A stretch of DNA of 64,000 bases from Melanocharis versteri (lineage: Eukaryota > Chordata > Aves > Passeriformes > Melanocharitidae), in NCBI GenBank assembly GCA_013397845.1, contig VZTG01003803.1, forward strand, positions 299,273-363,272, in the 5' to 3' direction. Shown here piece after piece: positions 33,508-45,500 of the stretch (its first letter is position 1; each line of letters opens with the position of its first letter). Below the pieces are notes generated by a model. That model was given only the letters and a program-made list of their open reading frames with translations. It was not told where the DNA came from and searched no databases. The position numbers were made by a program, and so were the translations under genes.

Positions 33508-36500
33508 GTAACGTATGCACAGCTGGGGATGCTGTTTCCATGGAGAAGAGCCCTGCTTTCCCTGGCAGATGTATTTTAATCCCGGGTTTTGATAGTGGGG
33601 AGAGGATTTTTAATCAGCTCGTCGAGGTAGCGGCGACAACCTGTTGCTGGACTTGGTGTTGATAAAGGCCCTGCAGGTTTGAGGCCTCTCAATCCACCTG
33701 CAAGCTTTAAAATGTGGGGTTGGGGTTTAATTCAGGTGCCCAGGGGAGTCACCTCATGGCAGCTGGGTGTTTGCTCTGGATCGATTTCCTGCTGTCATCG
33801 CTTGGTGTGTCAATAAAAGCAGGGGAAGATGGAACAGTCCTGCAAGGGCAGGGGCACGGGGAGAGGTGAGGGCAGAGCTGGTGTGGGAGAGGGTGGAGGA
33901 GCCACGTGCTGCATCCACAGAGGAGAGGCCGCAGGGCAGAGAGGGGATTCTCCTCCTCTACTCTGCCCTCCTGACCTCCCCCTGCACTGCTGGGGCCAGG
34001 TTTGGCTCCTCAGCACGAGAAGGGCCTGGACACGTTTGAGCAGATCCAGAGGAGCCACGGAGCTGCTCCAGGGCTGCAGCCCCTCTGCTCTGGAGCCAGG
34101 CTGGGAGAGCTGGGGGTGCTCACCTGGAGAAGGGAAGGATCCAGGGAGAGCTCAGAGCCCCTTGCAGGGCCTAAAGGGGCTCCAGGAGAGCTGGAGAGGG
34201 ACTGGGGACAAGGGATGGAGGGACAGGAGACAGNTCTCTTCCCTGGGTAGGCAGATCCCAACATTTTAATTTGCAGAGGGGGGATTTGTGATTAATATCC
34301 GTGAATATGCTGCATTTGGGAGACCCAATAGGAGACAAGTGATGGCTTCAAGTGAAGAACGGGAACCACACAGTGCAAGACAGGAAGGGTTAAGTGAAAC
34401 TGGTTCCTTTTTGTTCCTTTTTATGCCTTTTGGGGAACTTTCAAAAAAAAATTTCTGTCGCAGGAAGCTGGAGGGATAAGAGGATGGGTGGGTGTAACTC
34501 AGCTACATCCTTCTCCAACTCCCAAGTGAGCAGAAGCAGCTGCCATTGGATGCTGATGGAAAGGAACAATTAAAGGTTGTGAACTGGAAGGAATATTTGA
34601 CTCTCCAGGAGCCATGGACATTCCCATCGGCTGATCCGGAGTGCTGCTGTCACCTCCCAGCCTTCCAACCACGGAGAGCATTCCTTGCTGGTGTGGCAGG
34701 GATGGGGACAGCACTGACCAGCAGTGCCAGGTGTCCCAGGGATCATTAGTGTGGATTTGGCTGTGGACAAAGGCTGGAAAACCTTTGGATTATGAAATCA
34801 CCCACCCAGCCTTTGCCCGTGCTGTCGTCAGGACATGGAGCATCGAGTGGAACTCCAAGGATTAAGGAAATCCAGGGGACAGTGGAACACTGCTGAAGAG
34901 GAGGAGCATCCAGAGCCTTCCCTTCCCACCAGCAGGACAAAGAAAATCCTGGGAATGAACTGCTGGCAGCATGAGTGGTGTGAGGCTGAAGCCCTCGGGG
35001 TCATTGAGCACTGGTGCCCCTGTCAGTGTGAGCAGAGGCTGTTTGAGCAGGATGGCCTCACCTTGCAGGTTGGGGATGATTCCTTATTTTGGCTGGAAGG
35101 CAATAGGAGAGCACCTGGACAGGCAGTGAGGAGCTGAGCTGTGCCAGGGATGTGGCATTTGGCAAAAGCAATGCCAGAGAATGGGGAAAAAATAGGATAG
35201 AGGAAAGAGTCTTTGATGGAGGTGGCACTGCCAGGGCCTGACTTCAAAAAGGGCTTGTGAGGTCCCCATCCTGCTCTGGTGACAGCCCCTTGTGGAGGGA
35301 AAACGGGCCAGGTGATGGCTGCCATACGTGTAGGGGTCCCCACTGCAGGATCTGCAGGCAATGCAGCCTGGGGACTGCGGATGGAGCAGCTCTCTGGAAA
35401 TCTGGGCAATTGTCCTAAACCTGCAATTCTGCTAGGACAGGATTTCTGGTTGTTACAAAGGCATGTTGGGAGGGCTAAAAATCATAAATATCCATGTGTA
35501 AGGTAGCCAGTAATTATCAAGGTTGCTTCTGGGATTGTTTTCTGGCACTTTGTTCTGTTGGCCCAATGTCCTGGGTGTTTGTAAAACCTCCAGCCACAGA
35601 GGACGTGTCTCCTTGGAGAAGGTTTAAAAGGCTGTGGAGATGCTGAATCCTTTCTTTCCATCACTGAGTCCTTTCTTTCCATCCACCACATCCCCACGTT
35701 TGCTTTGCTGGATCTGAAGGTGCTGAGCACTCTGAGATGTGTTGACAACCTCAGACTGGATGTGGAGCGTAGCACAGGGACGATGGAAGTGACAGATGGA
35801 AGTGACAGAGCCACCACCACAAAACGTCCCTGTGCCCTCGGTGGCACCACAGGGAGAAGCAGAACCACCTGAGCTTTGGTGCTGGCAGGAGCTTGGTGGG
35901 ATTTCTTGTTGCAGGAGGCAGAGCACGGTTGGGTTTAGCAGCTCGAAGAGAAGGAACTTCGCAGCCAGATGTGGGTGTGTGAGGAGTGATTCTTGTTTAG
36001 CTGTGGCTGAACCTAGCAGTGAACTGCTGTTTCCTTTCGTGGAGGTTTAAAGATGATTCCTGACAGAAATTGAGGATCCAGCTTTGCCCAGGTTCAGGGG
36101 ACTGAGTTCAGGCCCCACTGGGAGGGTGGGGACCACAGGGACACTAATTACAGGTGCCACTGCTGCTGCTGGTGTCAGAGGCAAGTTGGCCATGAAATTT
36201 TGGAAGAGAGCACCTGGCTCAGCTGTGTTGGAGACTGAATTTAAGTGTCTCTCCCTGTATCTTCTTCTTGCAGAGGGTTTTGGTCCAAGCCACAGGCTCC
36301 GCTCCCAAAGGGGCGCAGATGCAGCAAATCTCCGTTCCCAGAGTCCAGCAGGTTCCACAGCAGGTAAGGACCACCCTGGGGAGAGACACCCCTGCATCCA
36401 CACGACTTCTGAAACTGAGCCAGCTCTAGAAAAACCTTAATTAAAGAGTTGTGGGCAGCCAGAGACCTGAGATCACTTTCTCCAGCTCTCTCCTCCTTTC

Positions 36501-39500
36501 TTAGACTGATGACAAAAGAAACTCTCAAGATATTTGAAGATTAGGGAGAAGCTTTGCTGTAGTAGTTGTCTTTCATGTATTTGAAGATTTGATGGATTCA
36601 TACATCTGAAGATTTGATGGATGCTTTCAACTGCAATTTAAAAGCATTTATTAAATCAAAGTTAAATTAAAAGCAATCTCCTTTGGTAAAGATTTTTTTT
36701 AGAGGCAAAATGTTTGGAATTTTTTTTAATTACACAAATTTACTGACTGCACGTGGCTCCGTAGAAAGGTTTGGTGCCAGAGAGCCATGCAAGTGTTTTT
36801 ATTTATTTGAACTTTGCCTTTTCCAGAGCTTGTTTCCTAAGAAACCAGGGATATGTGGTGCTGCTCCATGTGGACAGCGAGTCTGACCCTCCTAATTTTT
36901 TTCCTCTAGTGATTTTTTATTTGGTTGCTCCATTTTAGGGGGGAAAAAAATTGACGGGGGGCACCTCCATCCCTCCCAGGGCAAAGAAAAAGGGGGCTGG
37001 ACACTGCCAGGCTCCCCTCTGGAGGAAAGGCTGCAGCATGAGCTCACCCCTATTAGTCAGCCCTGAGACACGTGTCCAGAGGAAACCCAGCTCCATTGTT
37101 TCCACTGCTCATGGAGCAACCACTTACTTATCTATTTTAACTTGACCTTTGAAAATAAAAACCTCCTTTGGGATTCCTAAGCATGGAGGGGAGGTGAGGG
37201 GGGGCGGGGAGGGTGGTTTATGGGTTTTTTTTTTGCTTTTTCTTTTGAAAAGAAAGCCTAAATATCAAGGTAAGGTTGGAATTGTGCAGTTTAACCAGCA
37301 GTTCCTGAGCAGTCCCTGAGTTCTTGCTGCCTGTTGCAGGTGCAGTCCGTGCAGCACGTTTATCCAGCCCAGGTGCAGTATGTGGAAGGAGGAGAAGCTG
37401 TTTATACCAATGGAACCATGTAAGAGCCTCTCTGAGATGTTTCCCCTGCCACCTCCCAGCCCTTCCCTCCCCCCAGGCTCCTTCCACCCCTGCCCCAGGA
37501 TGGAAGGAGGAAGAGGAGGAGCTGTTTCAGGTGTTCTTTGGCTGTGAGAGTGGTTTCAGCCAGGCTCCAGCCTCGGGGGTGTTGTCCTCATGGAGGGACT
37601 GTTCTCCAGGGAATGCTGGACATGAAAGGGTCTGGTGTTCCCCTGTGCCCTGCACTTTGTGTGGTGACATGGGCAGCTTTAGGAGTGGAACTTTTAGAGC
37701 AAAAAGGGGGTGTTGGAAGATTTTATAGAGTCAAGGAATGCCAGAATGGCTTGGGTTGGAAAGGACTTTAAAGCCCATCTCCTTCCAACTCCCCAACACC
37801 TTCCACAGGCCCAGGTGGCTCCAAGCCTCATCCAGCCTGGCCTTGGACACTTCCAGGGATGGGGCAGCCACAGCTGTGCCAGGGCCTCTCTACCCTGAGA
37901 ATTTCCTCTTCCTCCTGTCTGCCATGCCCCATTCTGTGCCCCCCTTTGGCTTCCTCACCCCAGTTCCCTGCACGAGCTCCAGGCTCTGCCCTCGCCGTGA
38001 GCTCCGGGGCCGATCGATCCCAGCGCAGGGTCCTGTTCCTACAGAGCAAACCCCGCCAGCACCAAGGGCTTTTTCTGACACTCCTCCAGCTTCCAGAAGC
38101 TGTCCAGGGTGGGATTCCCTCTGCCAGCTCCTCACCACGTCCCCTTCTGTCCCCTGCACAGACGAGCCGCCTACTCCTACAGCAGCGAGGCGCAGATTTA
38201 CGCTCCCGCCAGCGCCGCGCCCTATTTCGAAGCGCAGGGAGGAGGTGGAGCTCAGGTGACTACAGCGGCATCCTCTCCTACAGCCATTCCCTCTCACAAC
38301 ATGGTGGGCATCACCATGGACATTGGGGGAAGTCAGATCCTCTCCGGCTCGGGAGCCTATCTCATTCATGGGGGGCTGGAGAACTCTAGACATTCTCTGT
38401 CACACACCTCACGCTCCTCTCCAGCAACGGTATGTAGCCCTGCAGGCACTGCAGCTCGGGGGCCAGGAATGATCCCAAGGGGAACTGAAAAGCCTTCAGA
38501 AAATAGAACTGACCTGTCATTATCACTGTGTGTGTCTGTAACATGCCGTGAGTGCAGGGCAGAGAATAGACACTGGTGTACGACGCTGATTTTCCAATTG
38601 GTGTTTGGACTGTCCCTCTGGCTCAGCAGATTGCTGAAATTATGCAGCATCAGAGAAGATTCTCTGGGGTTTTGGGGTTTTTCCTCCCCCCCCAGGCAAA
38701 ATATTTTGGCTTTTAAAGATTTGTCTCTATTAACATTTTCTAATAAATCAAACATCTCACATGTGCTTACCCAAAATATAGAAATATATCTTCAGTTATG
38801 AAGAGACCTGAAAAATCCTTCATTAACCCAGTGGATAATTAGCACATAAGTTATGTCAAGCTGATCATGCCAAGTGCACAGTGATCAAAAACTCTTTGTG
38901 TGTATATCTGCTACACCATTGTGTATTCTGTCCTTGCCATATGTTTAGAAAATGTCATTATGGGGTAATACTGATCAAACAGAAATGGTTTAAAGTTCTG
39001 ATTTCTTTAAATCGTGTCCCTCCAGCTGCCAGCCACGGTGGCAGGTGCTGGAAGCACAGCTGTGCAGCTGTGTGGGACTGAGGGCTTGCAGCTCTTCACC
39101 CAAAACAGCCTTTTTGCAGTAAGAAGCACCAGGGCTTTGATTTGGGAATCTCCCAGCCCTCAGCAGCTGCCAGGAGTGGTTGGAGCTCATTTCCTGGGAC
39201 ACTGCTCACCTCCCTCCGCAGACTTCTGTGCGTTTATACATCCATATAAAAATATAAATACAAATGTAGGTGTAACTCAGGGTACGTAGCCAGAATTTCA
39301 AATGTGAGCAGCATCACCAGGGAGAAAAAGAGGAGCTGTTGCTACTGAGAACTCTTGGAAATCTGGCCTGTTAAGTTGTACTTTCTTTTCCCACTGCGTT
39401 TTAGAATATAGACTTTATGTTTTCTGAACCTTTGTGCCTTGAAAGGTTGCTTTGATCCTGTAGTAAACATGCTGTGCCTTGGGTAGGCATAGGGGAGAAG

Positions 39501-42500
39501 TCCTTTGGGTGGAAGAGAAAATGACAGATGCTGGGGTTCTTTTCTTGGGTGAGAATTGTGGGTGTGTGTATTTTAACTGTTTATAGTTAAAAATTAGCAC
39601 TGGACCATTTGATTTTTGCTCAAAGTTATTATTTGGAAGCATCACCTGTGTGGGACTGCATCTTGCAAAGCTGCACAACTTCACTCTTGGATTTTTGGGT
39701 TTTGGGGGTTTTTTTTGTTGTTGTTGTTGTTGTTGTTTGGTGTTTTTGTAATTGCCATGGTGATGAGCACAATATAAAAACCGAAGTAGAAAATGTGTCA
39801 GTAGAAATATCCCATGAATGGATTTAGTTTGTGGTTATCACATGAGATAAAGCTGTTCAGCAACAAAAAAAAGAATTTAGAAAGCGACCTTTATAAAAAT
39901 GCATCTGAGATAAATTCACTCTGTTGCATGTAGGAATGAGCTTTCTGAAGGTATTGTAACACAAAATATCTGAGGAAGGGCTGAAAAAGGTGGAGGAGAG
40001 CCTGGCAGGCAGTCCAGGGCTGTGCTGTGTGTGGATTTCAGTCCTTCCAGCACAGACCAGAGTCGGAGGGGGACGGAGCAGAGCCTTGACTGCTTGGAAT
40101 TTTACATAATCATGGAGTCTTTTGGTTTGGGACCTTAAAGCCCATCCCATTCCACCCCTGCCATGAGCAGGGACACCTTCCACTGCCCCAGGCTGCTCCA
40201 AGCCCCGTCCAGCCTGGCCTTGGGCACTGCCAGGGATCCAGGGGCAGCCACAGCTGCTCTGGGCACCCACAGGAAAGGAAGGGCAGCTTAAGGAGAGCAG
40301 GGAGTGAATCAAATCCATGGGCAGGAACATTATTTTCTGTTGCAATGTCCAGCCTAAGCAGAGACTGGGAAAGCCTGGTGTTAAAGACGCCAGAGGGGCT
40401 CAGGTAGTCCTGGCAAAACGTGGTGGGGCAGGATTGGGAGCTCTGTGGGAGGAAAGGAAAGCAGAGCTCGTGCAGATGGAGCCAGGGAAGCCAAGGTGTT
40501 TGCAGTGGCCTTGGGGATGGACATCAGAGTGGTCAGCCGTGGGGAAGGAGAGGGACTGGAGGTGTTGAGGCCTTGGGGAAGAGACTTCGAGAGCAAGGAG
40601 GGCACCTCCAGAGGAGAAGGGGAACAAGGGAGCTTCAGGATTAGCAGTGGCCCAAGAGCTGCCTCAGGAGGCTGAGAGGTGTTTGGTAAAGTCTGTGTGT
40701 GCACTGAAGAAAAATCTTCACACACTTAGAGAAACCTCCTTAAGAGAAACCTCCTCTAGAAACCTTCCCTATCTGCTGGAATACCAATGTTCTGCTCCAT
40801 CAGATGGGCTGAAACAGCACAGGGAACAGTCCCATTCAATATCTGTGCCAACACAGCACTATTAATCTTCACCTAAATTAGTCTGGACCAAGAGAGGAAA
40901 TCCTTGAGACCTCCCATAAGTGGGTCCTCAGAGCTCTTCACCTTCCTGCAGGGCTGCTTAAGAGCTTTTAGCCTTTCTCCTGTAATATTTCTTATTGCAG
41001 ATGCAAGGTGTCCTTTTGGATGGGACAGCTGCCAGCAGCAAAAGGCCAGGCAGCGTTTCTGTGCTCGCCTCAGAGCTGTTGCTCAAGCAGCCCCTGAGCA
41101 GAGGAAGGAAATCGGGTCTCCCTCTAACCCTGACTCATTTCCTGAAGGCTGTGTCAGCACTCAGGCTTTGGTTCCTCGTGGTCCATCACGGTGTGTTCTC
41201 AGAAACCCCGCTGCTCCGAGGCTGAATTCAGTGATAACACCTCGAGAAGGTTCCACTTTGGGGTGGAAAGCACGGGATGTGTGCTGGGGGTGGTGTCACC
41301 TCCACACCTGGGTGGCACAGCGCCTGTGGCTGCTGCGTGTCGCTTCAGAAGCTGGGTCAGATCTGATCTGTCCTGCTCTGCCACCCTCCTGTGACAGAGC
41401 CTGGCTTTGGGGAGGGCTGGCTTTGCCTCAGCCTTAATCTGCAGCGTGGGGTGAGTCAGTGCAGGCTGTGAACGTGGGCAGGAGGCCACGGACAGATCGT
41501 CTGCAGATGCTGTGTGCGTGTGAGGTGTTAAATGAGGACAGAGGCAGGAGAGCTCTGGCTGCAGGTCCTGTGTGCTGCTGCCTGCACTGCCAGGGCACAG
41601 AGAACGGGCTTTGAGAACACCTGCTGGACAGAAACAGTAGGTTCTGCTCCTGCCAGGCTCTTAACGTGGAGTTTTGAGAGGTTTGGAGGTTTTTTTTCTT
41701 GCAAAAAGCTCGAAGAGGAGCACTGGAGCTCTGGAACCAGCAGCCATCTGCTAAGGAGCTTCCCAGATTCTGCCCCAGTAGCAGAAAGAAGAAAAGAAGG
41801 GTTCAGGAGAGGGCTGAGGCACAAGGCAGCAGCCACAGCTGGGCTGAAGGTGGAACAGGGGGTGAGGGAGCTCCTCAGGGGCCTCGCCTTGGCTCCTCTG
41901 AGATCCATAGAAACGAGCACAGGTAGCATGAAATATTCCATCCTGGTTCCTGGGGGAGAACTCACTCCGCTGAAACCTGGCTCCTCCCTTCTTCCCCTGT
42001 GCAGTTCTCAGTATCAGAGAGCCCTTCTCCATTCCTCTTCATGCACTCTCCTTGCACCGTAATTTTATTTAATTTTTAGGGTTTTTGACAAAATATGAAG
42101 AGGTGACAGTAACCAAGTCATTACTGGCAGCTCTCCTGGAAAGGTCTGGGTACAACTCTGCAGCCACTCTGACCCGCTGCTGTGGATCTGTCTGGTGACG
42201 GGTTGCCCTCAGCTCAAGGGGAAAAAGAGGAGGAAAATTGCTTTTTTTTTATAAATGGGCAGTGCTTTTAGTGGAAGATAAACCCCCCCCGGCCTCGCTC
42301 TGTCACCCCCGTGGGGATTCCTGCTGTGTGTCCATTTGCATGTCCCAGTAACGCCTCTGCAGCTCCATCCACCCCGGCTGTGCTCATCTGTTTGCCTCTT
42401 CTTCACGAGCTTGTTGATGTAAAGCATTAATCATTCAAATATTAATAAAGAAACAATAATCCTGGCTGTTGCTAACTATCTGATTTCCTTTCTTTTTCCT

Positions 42501-45500
42501 TTTTTTTTTTTTCCTCTCCTGTGCACATTTTTCTTTAGCTTGAAATGGCGATTGAAAACCTACAAAAAAATGAAGGGATTACATCACACAAAAGCAGTTT
42601 GCTCAACAGCCATGTAAGTTACAATCAGAATTTACAACCTTTTCCCCTGCTTTGGTAGGAGAATTATTTGTTTGGTGTATTCAACAGCACGAGTCACTCA
42701 AAAGCAGCCCGTGATTGAGCTGTGCTGCCCAAAACAGCCCATTCCCAAGGAAAAAGAGTCTGCAAAAAGTGCCATGATGATAATGTTTGCTGCTGAGATG
42801 CTCTGGAGTCTGTTCACTGCCTCTGCCCCGTGTTTATTTATTTTATCTGCCTTGCAATGGAAATTGCTGGCAATCAGATAAACACATTTGAGGAAGTTCT
42901 TTTCCTTTCACTGGAACTGAAAAATGGCTGGAATATTACTTGTAAATTCTCAGCCATGACTCGGTGTGAATTGTGACAGATTCCCCTCAGCCAGCACGGA
43001 CCAAAAGCCTGAGAATGCCTTTTTTCCCCTCTGTCTGTGCCTCAGGAAGCCCATTCCTGTCACAATGCTGTGCTAAATCCATGTGCTGGCCCTCTGTCTC
43101 TGCTCTCTGCCAACGATTTCCCTGCTTTGTGTGATATTCCCACTGTTCTGCTGGGCCTCTGCATCCTGGTTTGTGGCTCCCATGCAGGAGCACTGAGGGG
43201 TGAGCACGTGCTTGGGTGAGATTTGGTTTGATCCAGCTCATGTTGGACTCCCTGGGCTTGGCCTTGGCTTCCCTGTGTTTGGATTAAGCTCCAGCATGTC
43301 CTGCACCCATAAATCCCAGTGCACAAAGTGTGGTGCTTCTCTGTTCTAACAGATTTCCTCTGTGTTTGGGGGCTGGTTTGTTATCATTCTTAGGTCCTGC
43401 AATAAAAAAAACGCCAAAACTTTGGCTTCTTCACCATAGATAAATAGCCTGAGACAACAAAAGGAGCATTAAACCAGTCTGATTCTCTTCAGCTGATTTC
43501 AAACTGCAGGCCAGGGCTCCTGAGGGAGCTCAATCCTTATTTCAGCTGGTGAGGAGTGAAGGTTTCTGGTTGTATTGGGGAAACACAAACGTGCAGGATC
43601 AGGCAGTTCCTGTTCTGAGCATCTCCCTGCCACCCCAGGCTGTGCCAGGCTCGCACTCCTAAAGTGCTGCACGAGGATTGTGCTGCTCTGCAGGATTTTT
43701 CTTGTTCAACAAGGACAAGGTTAGGAAAAAATCAGCAAAAGGGCAGAGGAAAGAAAACAAAAGGTAGAAAAGAGATTTCACTGACCCCAGGCTGTGCAGG
43801 ATGGAGTTGGGGCCTGATCCAGCCCTTGATCAGACCTTCCCCACCCTTCTCTTGCAGGGTAAAAGTGCAGAACTTGATCTCCCTGGTTCTAGGTCGTGGT
43901 TCAGAGTCTGGCCTAAGGTTTAAGTGCTCCTACAAACTCTGGAGCAAACAAACTCCTTCCTGAGCACGTGTGGACACAAACAAACTCCTTCCTGAGCACG
44001 TGTGGGCACAAACAAACTCCTTCCTGAGCCTGTGTGACACATCCACCCTCGGCTGGTCCCTCTGGAGGTGCTGCTCCAGGCTCAGGGTGCTGGTCCTGGG
44101 CAGCTGCAGGGCTGGGCTGGCTCATTCCCCCTGGCAGGGCCAGGGCTGAGCTGAGGAACCCTGCAGGGTCCTCGCTGTCCCCAGTGTCCCTGCTCAGCCT
44201 TCCCGGGGGTCTGTGGACACCTGGGAATAACAGGGCAGTGCCTGAAGGGACCCAGCACCCTGGGCAGCCAGAGCAGGCAGCTCCAGAGCTGGAGGAGCTC
44301 CCGTGCCACTGCCCAGGGAGGCTCTGCAGCCTCTGCAGGGGAGGGAGGTTCTTAGGCCTGGTCTGAGCGAGGCCCTGGGCTGGAGTGAGGGTCCTGAGCC
44401 CCCTGGAAGTGAGGCCTGATTTGAGCAGGAAGCTGGACCAGGATGGTTTGGGTTGGAAAGGACTTTAAAGTTCATTTAATTCCAGCCTCCTGCCGTGGGC
44501 AGGGACACCTTCCACCAGAGCAGGGTGCTCAGAGCTCTGTCCAGCCTGGCCTTGGATGCTCCAGGGATGGAGCAGCCACTGCCTGGACACTGCAGGTGGC
44601 CAGAGCTGGCTCCCAGTGCGGCTGTGGGACACCCCAGTGCTGCTGTGACACACCCCAGCTCAGCTATGGGACACCCCAGTGCAGCTGTGGGACACCCCAG
44701 TGCCACTGTGGGACACCCCAGTGCAGCTGTGGGACACCCCAGTGCTGCTGTAGGACACCCCAGTGTGGCTGTAGGACACCCCAGTGTGGCTGTAGGACAC
44801 CCCAGTTCAGCTGTGGGACACCCCAGTGCTGATATGGGACACCCCAGTGGAGCTGTGGGACATCCCAGTGCTGCTGTGGGACATCCCAGTGCTGATGTGG
44901 GGCACCCCAGCTCAGCTATGGGACACCCCAGTGCAGCTATTGGACACCCCAGTGCCACTGTGGGACATCCCAGTTCAGCTATGGGACACCCGAGTGCTGA
45001 TGTGACACCCCAGTGCTGCTGTGACACCCCAGCTCANGTGAGACACCCCAGCTCAGCTGTGAGACACCCCAGTGCAGCTGTGACACCCCAGTGCCCAGCA
45101 GGGCTGAACCTTCCCCAGCTCGTGCTCTGGCACAAAAGGTTCCTGCTCTGCACCGTGTTCCAGTTCCCCTCCCTTCATGGCAAAGAGCAAAACCACAACC
45201 CCAGAGAGAGCACTGCCCATCCCAAACTCCCCACAGGATTGTCAGGCTCCTGCTGGAGTGCAGAGAGGGAAGCAGCAGGTGACTGCAATTTGTCAAGGCT
45301 GAAAGCAAATTCCAGCTTGACAAAAGCAAGAGGAAATGGGGAGATGATGCTAATTGCACTTAGTTGTGGGTTAATTGCTTTGGGTCTTAAGGTTGCAGAG
45401 TTCTTCGTTGTCTTCTGTTCCTCGTTTTAAATTTGGCATTTTGGAAATGTGCAAATTCTTGGGGAAATGCGGTTTATTTTGTTACCATCAGCAGCTGGTT

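Larger units (their letters stand above)
38430..42538. other. RFX2 intron 4
   Basis: 4.1 kb with the candidate cassette exon (39026-39118), a (gtt)n repeat, one CR1, and short duplicates (gagaaacctcct near 40728-40757). The rest shows nothing recognisable. Confidence 0.5.

Noticed and set aside
44495..45430. 311-codon open frame with SAAVGHP repeats on the + strand
   Set aside because: Translation of a 21-bp minisatellite that begins in CR1 sequence and passes through an N.
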